Positions 51,396-60,846 are shown, counted from the first letter of the stretch. The stretch is 64,000 nt of DNA from CAUPWF01 sp964367905 (GCA_964367905.1 CAYIZP010000003.1:1-64000), one strand, 5' to 3'. The notes: generated from the letters alone by a model not told the origin. Numbers and translations: made by a program.

Positions 51396-53198
51396 TTAGT
51401 TGTGAACCATTTGGTTTCGAATGATATCAAATGGTGCAGGACCAATATCTAATAGTTCTGTGTGGAATCGAATTTGACTAAAGTCTTCTCCCCAATTGGA
51501 GATACACTCTTTCTTAAGTTCTAATATCTCCAGATAACCAACATAGTACTTTAGGTAGTTTGTTGGTGTGGCGATTACGAGGTCATAGATTGCTTCGATG
51601 GAAGCAATATCACTAATTCCATATGTTTGAAAGAAGTGAGAGGTGTCTTCCAAAGACCAACCTTCATAGTGAATACCGATGTCAGCTCTTGCATAGAGAC
51701 CGAGGGATAGAGAGGCATTGGCTTGATAGAGTTTGGCGAGTTCGGAAGGGAGGTCGCTTAGATAATAGGAAGTCATCTCGGTGTAGGTTGCCCATCCTTC
51801 TACATAGCCGCCAAAATCTAGGAGACTTCGAAGGGGGTCAGGATTTTTGGTGGTATAGTAGGTTGTTTGATATAAGTGGCCCGGATAACCTTCGTGAGCG
51901 AGGGTGGTATATAAGGTGAGTGGATCTGTCATCTGTGAGGGATTGAGGTAGATCGTATTTTCAGTTGGATTATCAATTGCAGGAATTAGATAGAACGCAG
52001 GGCTTATGACTCCCTCTAAGTCGGGAGGAACTTCCTTGATCGAAGTTGTGACGTCTGCGGCAGGTGGAAATGTGAATTCCATACGGTTTTGCAAGATGTC
52101 AAGAATTTCTTCAGGGGTACTATCGGAGTATACAAATTCACTGATATCGGCATCAAAGCTATAATCAGGGTGTGATTCCAAGTCAGCCAGAGAGGATTGT
52201 ATGGACTCCATATCGGTTAGGAGTTGATTCTCTATTAGGTCGGAGATTTCGGGGATAGGTCGAGCGGTGCCAATGCTAGTTTGCGCGAGCAGGGAATAAA
52301 ATGGAAGCCCACCTTCATAGTAACATAGTCCTTGTGTATTGTTACCAGCCCCGGCTAATGATTCCAAGGAAGTCATCAGATCTTGATATGCAGAGATGAC
52401 ACAATCCGTAACCACAGCGCGATTCTCATCAATATATTGCGTGAGGTGATCGCTATCAATATCGGGTATGGTTGAAATCCTAGATTCGAAGGTTGTTAAC
52501 ATATAATTAGTTTCCATAGAAATAAAAACATTGCATTCTTTTAAAACTTCTTCTAGTCTTTCGTTGCTCATAAAGAGACCAGAATGGGCTTTTGCTTCTT
52601 CGAATTCCATTAAGGAATCAAAATAATCGGGAATAGTTTCCAGTAGTTGTAAGTAAATTATAATATCTTCCTCTGTTTGGAGTGGATATTCAGATAGCAA
52701 TACGGGGAGTTGCGAGTGCAGCCCAATATAAGGCTTTAGTGGTTCATTGTATAAGAGGTATTTGGCAAGGTCTTTCTCAGTAGAAAAATAATGAAGCAAG
52801 ATATCGTAGGTGAGTTGGTTGGCGGTGGACAGATGGTCGTAGTCAAAACTTGCAATCTGGTTCTCATAATTTTCGATACTTGCTAGCAGAGCATCTGGCT
52901 CGGTGGAAAAATCACCCAATGTAATTTCGGCATCCGTAATATTGTATGACTCGGGATTTTCAAGGGTATAATGGAGCCCGAGAGTATTGCTGGAGACTTC
53001 ATTTACAAAAAATGCATTGGTAAACTCGCGAAATGCTTGATCGTGTGAGAGGTTGTTGTTCGATACCTCGGTAGATTGTGGGGGTGTGCTGTAGGGTGTA
53101 AGTAAATTTGGTTGAAGAGAGATAACAATTGCAAATGTGGCACAGATAGAGACAATGAAAAAACAGAGTTTTTCATAGAAACGCTGTTTGAATGGCAT
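51396..53198 (-). CDS. DUF885-family extracellular metallopeptidase-like protein
   Basis: A 600-residue protein with one N-terminal membrane helix (LCFFIVSICATFAIVISL) and a long external domain. The motif LAHEGYPGHLYQ (HExxxxH-type) and the following glutamate region GYVEGWATYTE identify DUF885, a group of thermolysin-like (gluzincin) carboxypeptidase relatives. The C-terminal IGPAPFDIIRNQM is also typical. Its substrate is unknown; a role in peptide turnover outside the membrane is likely. It is transcribed away from metG. Confidence 0.85.
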   Translation of the reverse strand: MPFKQRFYEKLCFFIVSICATFAIVISLQPNLLTPYSTPPQSTEVSNNNLSHDQAFREFTNAFFVNEVSSNTLGLHYTLENPESYNITDAEITLGDFSTEPDALLASIENYENQIASFDYDHLSTANQLTYDILLHYFSTEKDLAKYLLYNEPLKPYIGLHSQLPVLLSEYPLQTEEDIIIYLQLLETIPDYFDSLMEFEEAKAHSGLFMSNERLEEVLKECNVFISMETNYMLTTFESRISTIPDIDSDHLTQYIDENRAVVTDCVISAYQDLMTSLESLAGAGNNTQGLCYYEGGLPFYSLLAQTSIGTARPIPEISDLIENQLLTDMESIQSSLADLESHPDYSFDADISEFVYSDSTPEEILDILQNRMEFTFPPAADVTTSIKEVPPDLEGVISPAFYLIPAIDNPTENTIYLNPSQMTDPLTLYTTLAHEGYPGHLYQTTYYTTKNPDPLRSLLDFGGYVEGWATYTEMTSYYLSDLPSELAKLYQANASLSLGLYARADIGIHYEGWSLEDTSHFFQTYGISDIASIEAIYDLVIATPTNYLKYYVGYLEILELKKECISNWGEDFSQIRFHTELLDIGPAPFDIIRNQMVHN

Positions 53199-53281
53199 AG
53201 GTGAACCTCTATTTTTTTTTAATTTTATGATTCTATAGCAACAAATATGTATGAAGTCAATGATAAAGATATCGGTAGTTG

Positions 53282-53310
53282 TGGCAAAAAGGCTATTCTT
53301 CTGTTATAAT
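53282..53310 (+). promoter_or_regulatory. Promoter of metG
   Basis: TGGCAA (53282-53287), a 17-base spacer, and TATAAT (53305-53310) with TG one base before it (extended -10). The leader to the metG start is only about 30 bases, so there is no T-box. Confidence 0.55.
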
Positions 53311-53347
53311 GTTTCGAGTAGAAATATTCGAATAAAGGAGAATAAGA

Positions 53348-55252
53348 ATGGAAAATAAAAAATACTATATCACCACAGCGATTGCTTATACATCTGGAAA
53401 GCCGCATATCGGAAATGTGTATGAAATTATTTTGGCAGATGCCATTGCAAGACATAAGAGAAGTCGAGGATATGATGTATTCTTTATGACGGGAACCGAT
53501 GAGCATGGACAAAAAATAGAGTTAAAAGCAGAAGAAGCAGGGATTACACCACAAGAATTCGTGAATCATGTGGCAGGAGATATCAGAAATATCTGGGATT
53601 TGATGAATACGTCTTATGACAAATTCATCCGTACAACCGATGAAGACCATGTAGCACAAGTCCAGAAGATATTTAAAAAACTATATGAGCAGGGCGATAT
53701 CTACAAGGGACATTATGAAGGTTTATATTGCACACCTTGTGAATCATTCTTCACAGAGTCACAATTGGCAGATGGAAAATGCCCAGATTGTGGAAGGGAA
53801 GTACAGCCGGCCCAAGAAGAGGCCTATTTTTTCAAGATGAGCAAGTATGCAGATCGCCTCATTGCCCATATCAATGAGCACCCAGAGTTTATTCAGCCTG
53901 TATCGAGAAAAAATGAGATGATGAATAACTTCTTGTTGCCAGGGTTACAAGATTTATGTGTTTCACGTACTTCATTTAAATGGGGAATTCCAGTTGACTT
54001 TGATGAGAGGCACGTAGTCTATGTATGGCTAGATGCACTTACAAACTACATCACGGGAATTGGGTTTGACTGTGCGGGTGAATCAACAGAGCAATACTTT
54101 AAGAACTGGCCTGCGGACCTACACCTAATCGGGAAGGATATTATTCGTTTCCATACGATATATTGGCCAATCTTCTTGATGGCGTTGGATCAACCGTTGC
54201 CGAAGCAAATCTTTGGACATCCTTGGTTGCTACAAGGGGATGGCAAGATGAGCAAATCAAAGGGGAATGTACTCTATGCGGAGGAGTTAGTAGACTTCTT
54301 CGGCGTGGACGCGGTGCGTTACTTTGTGCTTCACGAAATGCCATTTGACAATGATGGTGTGATAACATGGGAGCTTATGGTGGAGCGTATGAACTCTGAT
54401 TTGGCCAATACTTTAGGAAATCTCGTGAATCGTACAGTTTCTATGACAAATAAATATTTCAATGGAAGTGTGACAGACAAGCAAGTGTGTTTAGATCAGG
54501 CAGAGATTGATGCAGACTTGAAGGCGTTGATTGAGAATACATCGAGTCTTGTAGATAATAAAATGGACCAATTGAGAGTGGCGGATGCCATGACAGAGAT
54601 ATTCAACCTATTCAAACGCTGCAACAAATACATCGATGAAACTATGCCTTGGGCATTGGCAAAAGATGAGGCTATGAGCGATCGTCTAGAGACTGTTTTA
54701 TGGAATCTTATTGAAGGTATTACAAAGGGCGCAGAGCTTCTAGAAGCATTTATGCCTGAGACTTCAGAGAAGATATTCCAACAGATGAAGAATGGAAAGG
54801 TTACAGAAACACCAGAGATTTTATTTGCAAGACTAGATGTGGAAGAAGTGTTGGCTAAGGTTTCTGAGCTACATCCAGTGGAAGAGGAAGTTGTAGAAGA
54901 AGATGGAATCGATATCGAGGCGAAAGAAGAGATTGAATTTGGAGATTTCATGAAGATGCAATTCCAAGTAGGTGAGATTATTGCATGTGAGGAAGTGAAG
55001 AAGTCGAAGAAACTTCTATGCTCACAAGTGAAGATTGGAAGCCAAGTGAAGCAGATTGTTTCAGGAATTAAGGCACATTACAAACCAGAGGAACTTGTAG
55101 GGAAGAAGGTTATGGTGTTAGTGAACCTGAAACCAGCGAAGTTAGCAGGTGTACTATCGGAAGGAATGATACTATGCGCGGAGGATGCAGATGGAAATCT
55201 TTCGATTATGACACCGGAGAAAGCTATGCCATCAGGGGCGGAAATCCTCTGA
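53348..55252 (+). CDS. metG: Methionyl-tRNA synthetase
   Basis: A 634-residue class I synthetase. The HIGH-type motif is SGKPHIGNVYE, the zinc knuckle has two CxxC pairs (CTPCESFF, CPDCGR), and the KMSKS loop is GDGKMSKSKGN. An anticodon-binding helical domain follows, and residues 525-634 form the C-terminal tRNA-binding (EMAP/Trbp111-like) domain that dimerises the enzyme. The length is normal for Firmicutes. It heads a unit with tatD and rsmA. Confidence 0.97.
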   Translation: MENKKYYITTAIAYTSGKPHIGNVYEIILADAIARHKRSRGYDVFFMTGTDEHGQKIELKAEEAGITPQEFVNHVAGDIRNIWDLMNTSYDKFIRTTDEDHVAQVQKIFKKLYEQGDIYKGHYEGLYCTPCESFFTESQLADGKCPDCGREVQPAQEEAYFFKMSKYADRLIAHINEHPEFIQPVSRKNEMMNNFLLPGLQDLCVSRTSFKWGIPVDFDERHVVYVWLDALTNYITGIGFDCAGESTEQYFKNWPADLHLIGKDIIRFHTIYWPIFLMALDQPLPKQIFGHPWLLQGDGKMSKSKGNVLYAEELVDFFGVDAVRYFVLHEMPFDNDGVITWELMVERMNSDLANTLGNLVNRTVSMTNKYFNGSVTDKQVCLDQAEIDADLKALIENTSSLVDNKMDQLRVADAMTEIFNLFKRCNKYIDETMPWALAKDEAMSDRLETVLWNLIEGITKGAELLEAFMPETSEKIFQQMKNGKVTETPEILFARLDVEEVLAKVSELHPVEEEVVEEDGIDIEAKEEIEFGDFMKMQFQVGEIIACEEVKKSKKLLCSQVKIGSQVKQIVSGIKAHYKPEELVGKKVMVLVNLKPAKLAGVLSEGMILCAEDADGNLSIMTPEKAMPSGAEIL

Positions 55253-55298
55253 TTGAGAGATTCAGGTGTAGAGTAAAGTGACAGAGAAAGAGAGAGTT

Positions 55299-56075
55299 AT
55301 GAGCTTAGAGGCTAGAATATTTGAGAGTCATGCACATTATGACGATGAGCAATTCGATGAAGATCGTGCGAAGCTTTTAGCAGGTCTAAAAGATAGCGGT
55401 GTTGAATATGTTGTGAATATAGGAGCGAGTTTTGGTGGCTGCAAGCAGTCGATTGAGTTGGCAAAACAATATTCCTTTGTATATGCTACGGTAGGGATTC
55501 ATCCCGATGAAGTGGGATGTCTGGATGAAAATATATTTGCAGAAATAAAAAGCTTGCTTCTTCTGGATAAGGTGGTGGCGGTGGGAGAAATTGGTCTAGA
55601 TTACCACTGGAATGTGGAAGAGAAAGAAATCCAGAAGAAATGGTTCATCCGTCAACTTCAATTGGCAAGAGAATTGGATAAGCCAGTGGTGATCCATAGC
55701 AGAGACGCCACGGAGGACACGCTGGAAATCATCAAGAGTGAGGGACAAGGACTTCGAGGTGTCATTCACTGCTTTTCGGGCTCGGCAGAGATTGCCAGAG
55801 AATATGTAAAGCTGGGATATTATATCGGGGTTGGTGGAGTAATCACATTTAAAAATGCAAATAAGTTGAAAGCGGTAGTGGAAGAAACTCCGCTGGAATA
55901 TTTGCTTTTGGAAACGGATGCGCCTTATCTATCGCCGGTGCCGTATCGTGGTAAGAGAAATGACTCTAGTATGTTGAAGTATGTAGCAGAAGAAATCGCA
56001 GAAATTAAGGGGGTTTCTTACGAGGAAGTTTTAGTGACAACCTATCAGAATGGAAAGGCATTGTATGGAATCTAA
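55299..56075 (+). CDS. TatD-family metal-dependent DNase
   Basis: A 258-residue TIM-barrel hydrolase. The metal ligands are ESHAHYDD (His-x-His), VGEIGLDYHW (Glu), VIHSRDA, VIHCFSG and LLETDAPYLSP. It acts as a 3'-5' exonuclease in DNA or RNA repair in studied homologues. ATG 55299 gives the typical start; GTG 55278 in frame is an alternative. It overlaps rsmA by 11 bases, the usual metG-tatD-rsmA order of Firmicutes. Confidence 0.92.
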   Translation: MSLEARIFESHAHYDDEQFDEDRAKLLAGLKDSGVEYVVNIGASFGGCKQSIELAKQYSFVYATVGIHPDEVGCLDENIFAEIKSLLLLDKVVAVGEIGLDYHWNVEEKEIQKKWFIRQLQLARELDKPVVIHSRDATEDTLEIIKSEGQGLRGVIHCFSGSAEIAREYVKLGYYIGVGGVITFKNANKLKAVVEETPLEYLLLETDAPYLSPVPYRGKRNDSSMLKYVAEEIAEIKGVSYEEVLVTTYQNGKALYGI

Positions 56076-56946
56076 AGAAAAGAAGATGCCCACACTGGGG
56101 CAACCACAAAATACCATAGAGATATTACAGAAGTACAACTTTACCTTCCAGAAGAAGTTTGGGCAGAATTTTCTGATAGATACCCATGTTCTGGATAAAA
56201 TTATAGCGTCTGCTGAGATTACAGAGGAGGATTTTGTCTTAGAGATTGGGCCGGGAATTGGAACGATGACTCAGTATCTAGCCTGCGCAGCAAGAAAAGT
56301 GGTTGCGGTAGAGATTGACAAGGCGTTGATTCCTATCTTGGAGGATACCTTGTCTCCATATGATAACGTGGAGATTCTCAATGCAGATGTTCTCAAGGTG
56401 GATATTGGAGCCATTGCTAGAGAACAGAACGAGGGAAGACCCATTAAAGTGGTAGCAAACTTGCCTTATTATATAACAACTCCGATTATAATGGGATTGT
56501 TCGAGAAGAAAGTACCGATAGAGAGTATCACTGTAATGGTGCAAAAAGAAGTAGCAGATCGGATGCAAGTTGGACCAGGGACAAAAGATTACGGCGCACT
56601 GTCACTGGCGGTACAGTATTATGCGAAGCCATACATCGTGGCCAATGTTCCGGCAAATTGCTTTATGCCAAGACCGAAGGTGGGGTCGGCAGTTATTCGA
56701 CTTACCACACATACAGAGAAGCCAGTTCAAGTAAGAGAAGAAGCGTTGATGTTCAAGTTGATTCGAGCATCCTTCAATCAGAGGAGAAAGACCTTGCAGA
56801 ATTCGCTGAATAATTCGGCGGAATTGAACTTTAATAAAGAAGAAATTGCTCAAGCAATTGAAAAAATAGGATATGCTCCGACTGTTCGGGGAGAGGTGTT
56901 AAAACTGCAAGATTTTGCACAACTTGCGGATATACTTGCGAATTAG
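56065..56946 (+). CDS. rsmA: 16S rRNA (adenine1518-N6/adenine1519-N6)-dimethyltransferase
   Basis: A 293-residue KsgA/Dim1 enzyme that dimethylates two adjacent adenines near the 3' end of 16S rRNA. GQNFLID, the SAM motif LEIGPGIGTMTQYL, the DVLKVDI acid and the catalytic NLPYYITTPI are all present. ATG 56065 has GGAAAGG 8 bases upstream; ATGs at 56050 and 56086 are alternatives. Confidence 0.95.
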   Translation: MESKEKKMPTLGQPQNTIEILQKYNFTFQKKFGQNFLIDTHVLDKIIASAEITEEDFVLEIGPGIGTMTQYLACAARKVVAVEIDKALIPILEDTLSPYDNVEILNADVLKVDIGAIAREQNEGRPIKVVANLPYYITTPIIMGLFEKKVPIESITVMVQKEVADRMQVGPGTKDYGALSLAVQYYAKPYIVANVPANCFMPRPKVGSAVIRLTTHTEKPVQVREEALMFKLIRASFNQRRKTLQNSLNNSAELNFNKEEIAQAIEKIGYAPTVRGEVLKLQDFAQLADILAN

Positions 56947-56964
56947 GCTAAGATTTGCTATAAT
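56936..56964 (+). promoter_or_regulatory. Promoter of the citrate synthase gene
   Basis: TTGCGA (56936-56941), a 17-base spacer, TATAAT (56959-56964); the -35 box overlaps the end of rsmA. The leader of about 80 bases includes a CACAT/ATGTG hairpin. Confidence 0.7.
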
Positions 56965-57051
56965 GTAAGACAAGTGCACCTTGAATCACATGAATTTTCT
57001 ATGTGTTTTATGAAGACAAGTGCAATTAATAAGGAGAAGGGAGAGAACGTT

Positions 57052-58434
57052 ATGGGACCAAAAGCGCAATATAATAATGCCGAGGTGATGGGAGTCACAG
57101 AGGAGATTACGCAATTAGCCAAGCTAGTTGAGGAGAATAATGCAATAGAAAAAGATCTCTATGCAAAATACGAAGTTAAAAGAGGCTTGAGGGATGTCAA
57201 CGGTAAGGGTGTCCTTGCAGGATTGACAAATATCTCGGATGTCTGTGCAAAAGAGATGGTGAATGGGGAAGAAGTTCCTTGCCCTGGAAGACTTTATTAT
57301 AGGGGTTACAACGTAAAAGACTTGGTAAAAGGATTTTTAGACGAGGAACATACAGGATTTGAGGAAATTACATATCTGTTATTATTTGGGGATTTACCAA
57401 CAGAGCAACAGATGAAAGATTTTCACGAGTTAATGGTAAGTAGACGTGTTCTGCCGACACATTTTGTTAGAGATATTATTATGAAGAGCCCGAGTAAGGA
57501 TATGATGAATAGCCTAAGCCGTTCGATATTGACCTTGTATTCTTATGATGAGAAAGCCGACGACACATCTATTGAAAACGTACTAAGTCAGTGCATCAAT
57601 CTAATCAGTCAATTTCCAATGCTTATGGTATATGGATATCATGCATATAACTATAATCAAGGGGAAGACCTATGGATATACGCTCCACAACCTGAATTAT
57701 CAGCAGCAGAGAACATCCTTATGATGCTCCGAGAAGACAGAAAGTACACCAAGCTAGAGGCGAAACTTCTAGATATGGCTTTGGTACTACATATGGATCA
57801 CGGCGGTGGAAATAACTCTACATTCACAACACATGTTGTTACTTCATCAGGAACGGATACTTATTCGACTATGGCAGCGTCGATGGCATCATTAAAGGGA
57901 CCAAAACATGGTGGTGCGAACATAAAAGTAACAGAAATGTTCCGCAATATGAAGGAAAATGTAAAAGATTGGAAAGATGAGGCAGAAGTAAAGCGTTATC
58001 TAGAAGATTTGCTGGATAAAAAGCAGTTTGACAAAAAAGGTCTAATCTATGGTATGGGTCATGCGATTTACTCGGTATCAGATCCTCGTGCAGAGGTATT
58101 TAAAGGGTTTGTAAAAGAGCTTGCTTATGAAAAAGGATATATCGATGAGTATAACCTTTATGAAATGGTAGAGTATATGGCTCCGAAAGTAATCGGAGAG
58201 AAACGCCATATCTACAAAGGTGTAAATGCAAATGTTGACTTCTATAGCGGTTTGGTTTATGGCATGCTTGGATTGCCAGAAGAACTATACACACCGATCT
58301 TCGCAGCAGCGAGAGTAGTCGGATGGAGTGCACATAGACTAGAAGAATTGAAGAATGTGGATAAGATTATTCGCCCAGCATATAAGCCATTAGCACCATA
58401 CCGCGACTATGTGGAATTAAAAGATAGAAAATAA
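57052..58434 (+). CDS. gltA: Citrate synthase
   Basis: A 460-residue citrate synthase joining oxaloacetate and acetyl-CoA. The histidine/aspartate active-site regions are MDHGGGNNSTFTTHV, KHGGANIKV and GMGHAIYSVSDPRAE. The N-terminal extension (about 60 residues before PGRLYYRGYNVKDLV) is of the clostridial type. ATG 57052 follows AAGGAGAAGGGAGAG; in-frame codons back to 56974 have no site. It is monocistronic and followed by a strong terminator. With the aconitase-family gene at 45467 it indicates an oxidative citrate branch toward glutamate. Confidence 0.93.
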   Translation: MGPKAQYNNAEVMGVTEEITQLAKLVEENNAIEKDLYAKYEVKRGLRDVNGKGVLAGLTNISDVCAKEMVNGEEVPCPGRLYYRGYNVKDLVKGFLDEEHTGFEEITYLLLFGDLPTEQQMKDFHELMVSRRVLPTHFVRDIIMKSPSKDMMNSLSRSILTLYSYDEKADDTSIENVLSQCINLISQFPMLMVYGYHAYNYNQGEDLWIYAPQPELSAAENILMMLREDRKYTKLEAKLLDMALVLHMDHGGGNNSTFTTHVVTSSGTDTYSTMAASMASLKGPKHGGANIKVTEMFRNMKENVKDWKDEAEVKRYLEDLLDKKQFDKKGLIYGMGHAIYSVSDPRAEVFKGFVKELAYEKGYIDEYNLYEMVEYMAPKVIGEKRHIYKGVNANVDFYSGLVYGMLGLPEELYTPIFAAARVVGWSAHRLEELKNVDKIIRPAYKPLAPYRDYVELKDRK

Positions 58435-58439
58435 TGTTG

Positions 58440-58468
58440 TTGACAAGTGAATAGCGATTTGCTATACT
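58440..58468 (+). promoter_or_regulatory. Near-consensus promoter upstream of the gltA terminator hairpin
   Basis: TTGACA (58440-58445), a 17-base spacer, TATACT (58463-58468), starting 5 bases after the gltA stop. Transcription would begin near 58475 and meet the terminator at 58492. Confidence 0.7.
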
Positions 58469-58491
58469 TGCTAAGTGTATTAGACCCTTTG

Positions 58492-58513
58492 TTTGTACAG
58501 AGGGTCTTTTTTT
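58492..58513 (+). terminator. Terminator after gltA, possible attenuator of the helicase gene
   Basis: AGACCCT and AGGGTCT pair, separated by only two bases when the whole TTGTTTGTACAG loop is excluded from 58499 onward, actually with a 12-base loop that begins inside TTT; a run of seven Ts follows. It lies only about 17 bases downstream of the start point predicted for the helicase promoter. Confidence 0.7.
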
Positions 58514-58516
58514 CAA

Positions 58517-58603
58517 TGTGTACAAAGTACACATTATGTACTCCGTGAGGGTCGCGCAGCGGGGTATGAGTGATATGCGACGTTTATAAGAAAGAGGTAG
58601 TAA
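58517..58603 (+). promoter_or_regulatory. Structured leader of the DEAD-box helicase gene
   Basis: A perfect hairpin TGTGTAC-AAA-GTACACA (58517-58533) is followed by GTCGC/GCGAC (58551-58555 with 58577-58581). The string AGGGTC at 58548-58553 repeats the 3' arm of the upstream terminator and could pair with its 5' arm instead. AAAGAGGTAG precedes the start codon. Confidence 0.45.
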
Positions 58604-60187
58604 ATGGAAACAATTAGATTTGAAGAACTTGGATTAAGACCGGAGATAGAAAAGGCTGTAAAATATATGGGGTTTGAAGAGGCTACGCCGATTCAGACAA
58701 AGGCAATTCCAGTCATAAAAGAAGGGGTTGACGTTATTGGTCAAGCTCAAACAGGAACAGGTAAGACTGCGGCGTTCGGAATTCCACTATTGGAAAACAT
58801 AGACCCGAAGAACAAACATCTACAGGCAGTGATTTTATGTCCTACGCGTGAGTTGGCGATTCAAGTTGCTGAAGAGATGCGCGGTTTGGCAAAATACATG
58901 CATGGAATCAAGGTATTGCCAATCTATGGTGGGCAGGAGATTGTGAAGCAAATTCGTTCACTGAAGGGTGGCGTACAGGTAATGATAGGGACACCTGGAC
59001 GTGTGATGGATCACATGAGACGCAAAACAATCAAGATGACAGATGTAAAGATGATGGTATTGGATGAAGCGGATGAAATGTTAAACATGGGATTCCGTGA
59101 GGATATCGAAACGATCTTGGAAGGGGTTCCAGAAGAGCGTCAAACAGTATTATTCTCTGCGACAATGCCACAGGCAATCTTAGACATTACGAAGAGATTT
59201 CAGAAAAATGCGAAGATTATCAAGGTAACGAAGAAGGAATTAACTGTACCAAATATCGAACAGTTTTACTTTGAAGTAAGACAGAAGAATAAGGAAGAGG
59301 TTTTATCACGTTTATTGGATATTTACTCTCCGAAATTATCTGTTGTATTTTGTAATACTAAGAAACAAGTGGATTTGTTAGTTACAGCATTGCTTGGAAG
59401 AGGATATTTCGCAGCTGGACTTCATGGCGACTTGAAACAGGCACAGAGAGATCGCGTGATGCAAGGATTCCGCAAGGGTTCCACAGATATTTTGGTAGCG
59501 ACAGATGTAGCTGCAAGAGGGATTGATGTGGATGAAGTTGAATGCGTATTCAACTATGATATACCACAAGATGAGGAATATTATGTACACAGAATTGGAA
59601 GAACAGGGCGTGCGGGTCGTGTAGGAAGAGCATTCTCTTTTGTTTCAGGAAGAGAAGTGTATAAAATCAAAGATATTCAGCGTTACTGCAAGACAAAAAT
59701 CTATGCACAAAAAGTGCCGTCGAATACAGATGTAGAGAATCGAAAAGTAGAAAACATCTTAAGAGAAGTGGACCATGTAATTGCCAATGGAGAATTGGGT
59801 TCTCTTATGCAAATTATCGAAAGAAAGATAAATGAGTCAGATTATACCGCGATGGATATTGCAACTGCATTCTTGAAGATGGCAATCGGAAGCAACGACA
59901 CAGAGCAAGAAGAGGTGCAATTCACAGACACTGGAGCGGAAGAGCCAGGAATGGTAAGGATGTTTATCAACATCGGGAAAAAGAACAAAGCGAAACCAGG
60001 AGATATCCTCGGCGCAATTGCTGGAGAGAGCGGAATGCCAGGGAAATTGATTGGAACAATCGATATGTTTGATAAGTATACATTTGTAGAAGTTCCGCGA
60101 GAATACGCGAAAGATGTACTACATGCGATGCAAAATGCAACCATTAAAGGGAAGCAAGTTGCAGTAGAACCAGCTAATAGCAAATAA
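58604..60187 (+). CDS. deaD: DEAD-box ATP-dependent RNA helicase
   Basis: A 527-residue helicase of the DeaD/CshA group. Motifs are AQTGTGKTAA (I), PTRELAIQ (Ia), GTPGR (Ib), DEADEM (II), SATMP (III), GLHGDLKQ (IV), ARGIDV (V) and HRIGRTGR (VI). The C-terminal 75 residues form a DbpA-type RNA-binding domain (MVRMFINIGKKNKAKPGDIL). It unwinds structured RNA in ribosome assembly and mRNA decay, often at low temperature. Its long, hairpin-rich leader fits regulation at the RNA level. Confidence 0.94.
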   Translation: METIRFEELGLRPEIEKAVKYMGFEEATPIQTKAIPVIKEGVDVIGQAQTGTGKTAAFGIPLLENIDPKNKHLQAVILCPTRELAIQVAEEMRGLAKYMHGIKVLPIYGGQEIVKQIRSLKGGVQVMIGTPGRVMDHMRRKTIKMTDVKMMVLDEADEMLNMGFREDIETILEGVPEERQTVLFSATMPQAILDITKRFQKNAKIIKVTKKELTVPNIEQFYFEVRQKNKEEVLSRLLDIYSPKLSVVFCNTKKQVDLLVTALLGRGYFAAGLHGDLKQAQRDRVMQGFRKGSTDILVATDVAARGIDVDEVECVFNYDIPQDEEYYVHRIGRTGRAGRVGRAFSFVSGREVYKIKDIQRYCKTKIYAQKVPSNTDVENRKVENILREVDHVIANGELGSLMQIIERKINESDYTAMDIATAFLKMAIGSNDTEQEEVQFTDTGAEEPGMVRMFINIGKKNKAKPGDILGAIAGESGMPGKLIGTIDMFDKYTFVEVPREYAKDVLHAMQNATIKGKQVAVEPANSK

Positions 60188-60201
60188 CAATAACTAACCG
60201 A

Positions 60202-60286
60202 CAAACAAAAGGGACAGTGCAAGGACGAACAACAGGGGACAGCGGAGATATGAGCGTAGCTCATCCTTCCACTGTCCCCTTGTTTG
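60202..60286. repeat. Nested GGGGACAGTG palindrome between convergent genes
   Basis: CAAACAAAAGGGACAGTGC (60202-60220) continues to 60225 and pairs with 60264-60286 over more than 20 bp. Inside are a second copy of the left arm core (CAGGGGACAGCGGA) and a perfect hairpin ATGAGC-GTA-GCTCAT (60250-60264). It can act as a bidirectional terminator and resembles REP-like elements of the RAYT type. Confidence 0.65.
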
Positions 60287-60303
60287 ACATTGTTTATTCC
60301 AGA

Positions 60304-60846
60304 TTATCCGAAGTATCTATTCAATAATCCTTCGAAAGCTTTTCCATGTCTAGCTTCATCTCTAGCCATTTCGTGAACTGTGTCATGAATTGCATCTAGA
60401 TTTTGAGCTTTTGCCATCTTAGCTAGTTCGAATTTACCTGCTGTAGCGCCGCATTCAGCGTCTACGCGCATTTCTAAGTTTTTCTTTGTGCTATCTGTGA
60501 TGACTTCACCTAATAACTCTGCGAATTTTGCAGCATGCTCTGCTTCTTCCCAAGCTGCTTTCTCCCAGTATAACCCGATTTCTGGATATCCTTCTCTGTG
60601 TGCTACACGTGACATTGCTAGGTACATACCTACTTCGGTACATTCTCCTTCAAAGTTAGCTCTTAGTCCAGCCAAGATTTCTTCGCTTACTCCTGAAGCT
60701 ACTCCTACTACGTGCTCTGCTGCCCAAGACTTGTCGCCTTCTTGTAATTTGAATTTCTCTGCTCCTACCTTACATTGTGGACATTGTGCTGGTGCTGCGT
60801 CTCCTTCGTGGATATAACCACATACTGTACATACATATTTTTGCAT
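60304..60846 (-). CDS. rbr: Reverse rubrerythrin
   Basis: A 180-residue peroxide-scavenging protein. The rubredoxin domain comes first (CTVCGYIHEGD and CPQCKVG), then the ferritin-like diiron domain with ECTEVGMYLAM, WEEAEHAAKFAELL, ECGATAGKFELAK and MARDEARHGKAFEGLL. This order is that of clostridial reverse rubrerythrins, which reduce H2O2 and O2 with NADH-derived electrons. It is preceded by AGGAGG and an operator-like repeat shared with perR. Confidence 0.95.
   Translation of the reverse strand: MQKYVCTVCGYIHEGDAAPAQCPQCKVGAEKFKLQEGDKSWAAEHVVGVASGVSEEILAGLRANFEGECTEVGMYLAMSRVAHREGYPEIGLYWEKAAWEEAEHAAKFAELLGEVITDSTKKNLEMRVDAECGATAGKFELAKMAKAQNLDAIHDTVHEMARDEARHGKAFEGLLNRYFG

Noticed and set aside
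53199..53347. T-box leader before metG
   Set aside because: The predicted leader is about 30 bases, with no T-box sequence or terminator.
56974..57051. N-terminal extension of citrate synthase from 56974
   Set aside because: It begins only about 10 bases after the -10 box, has no ribosome-binding site and its residues do not resemble citrate synthase; ATG 57052 has a strong site.
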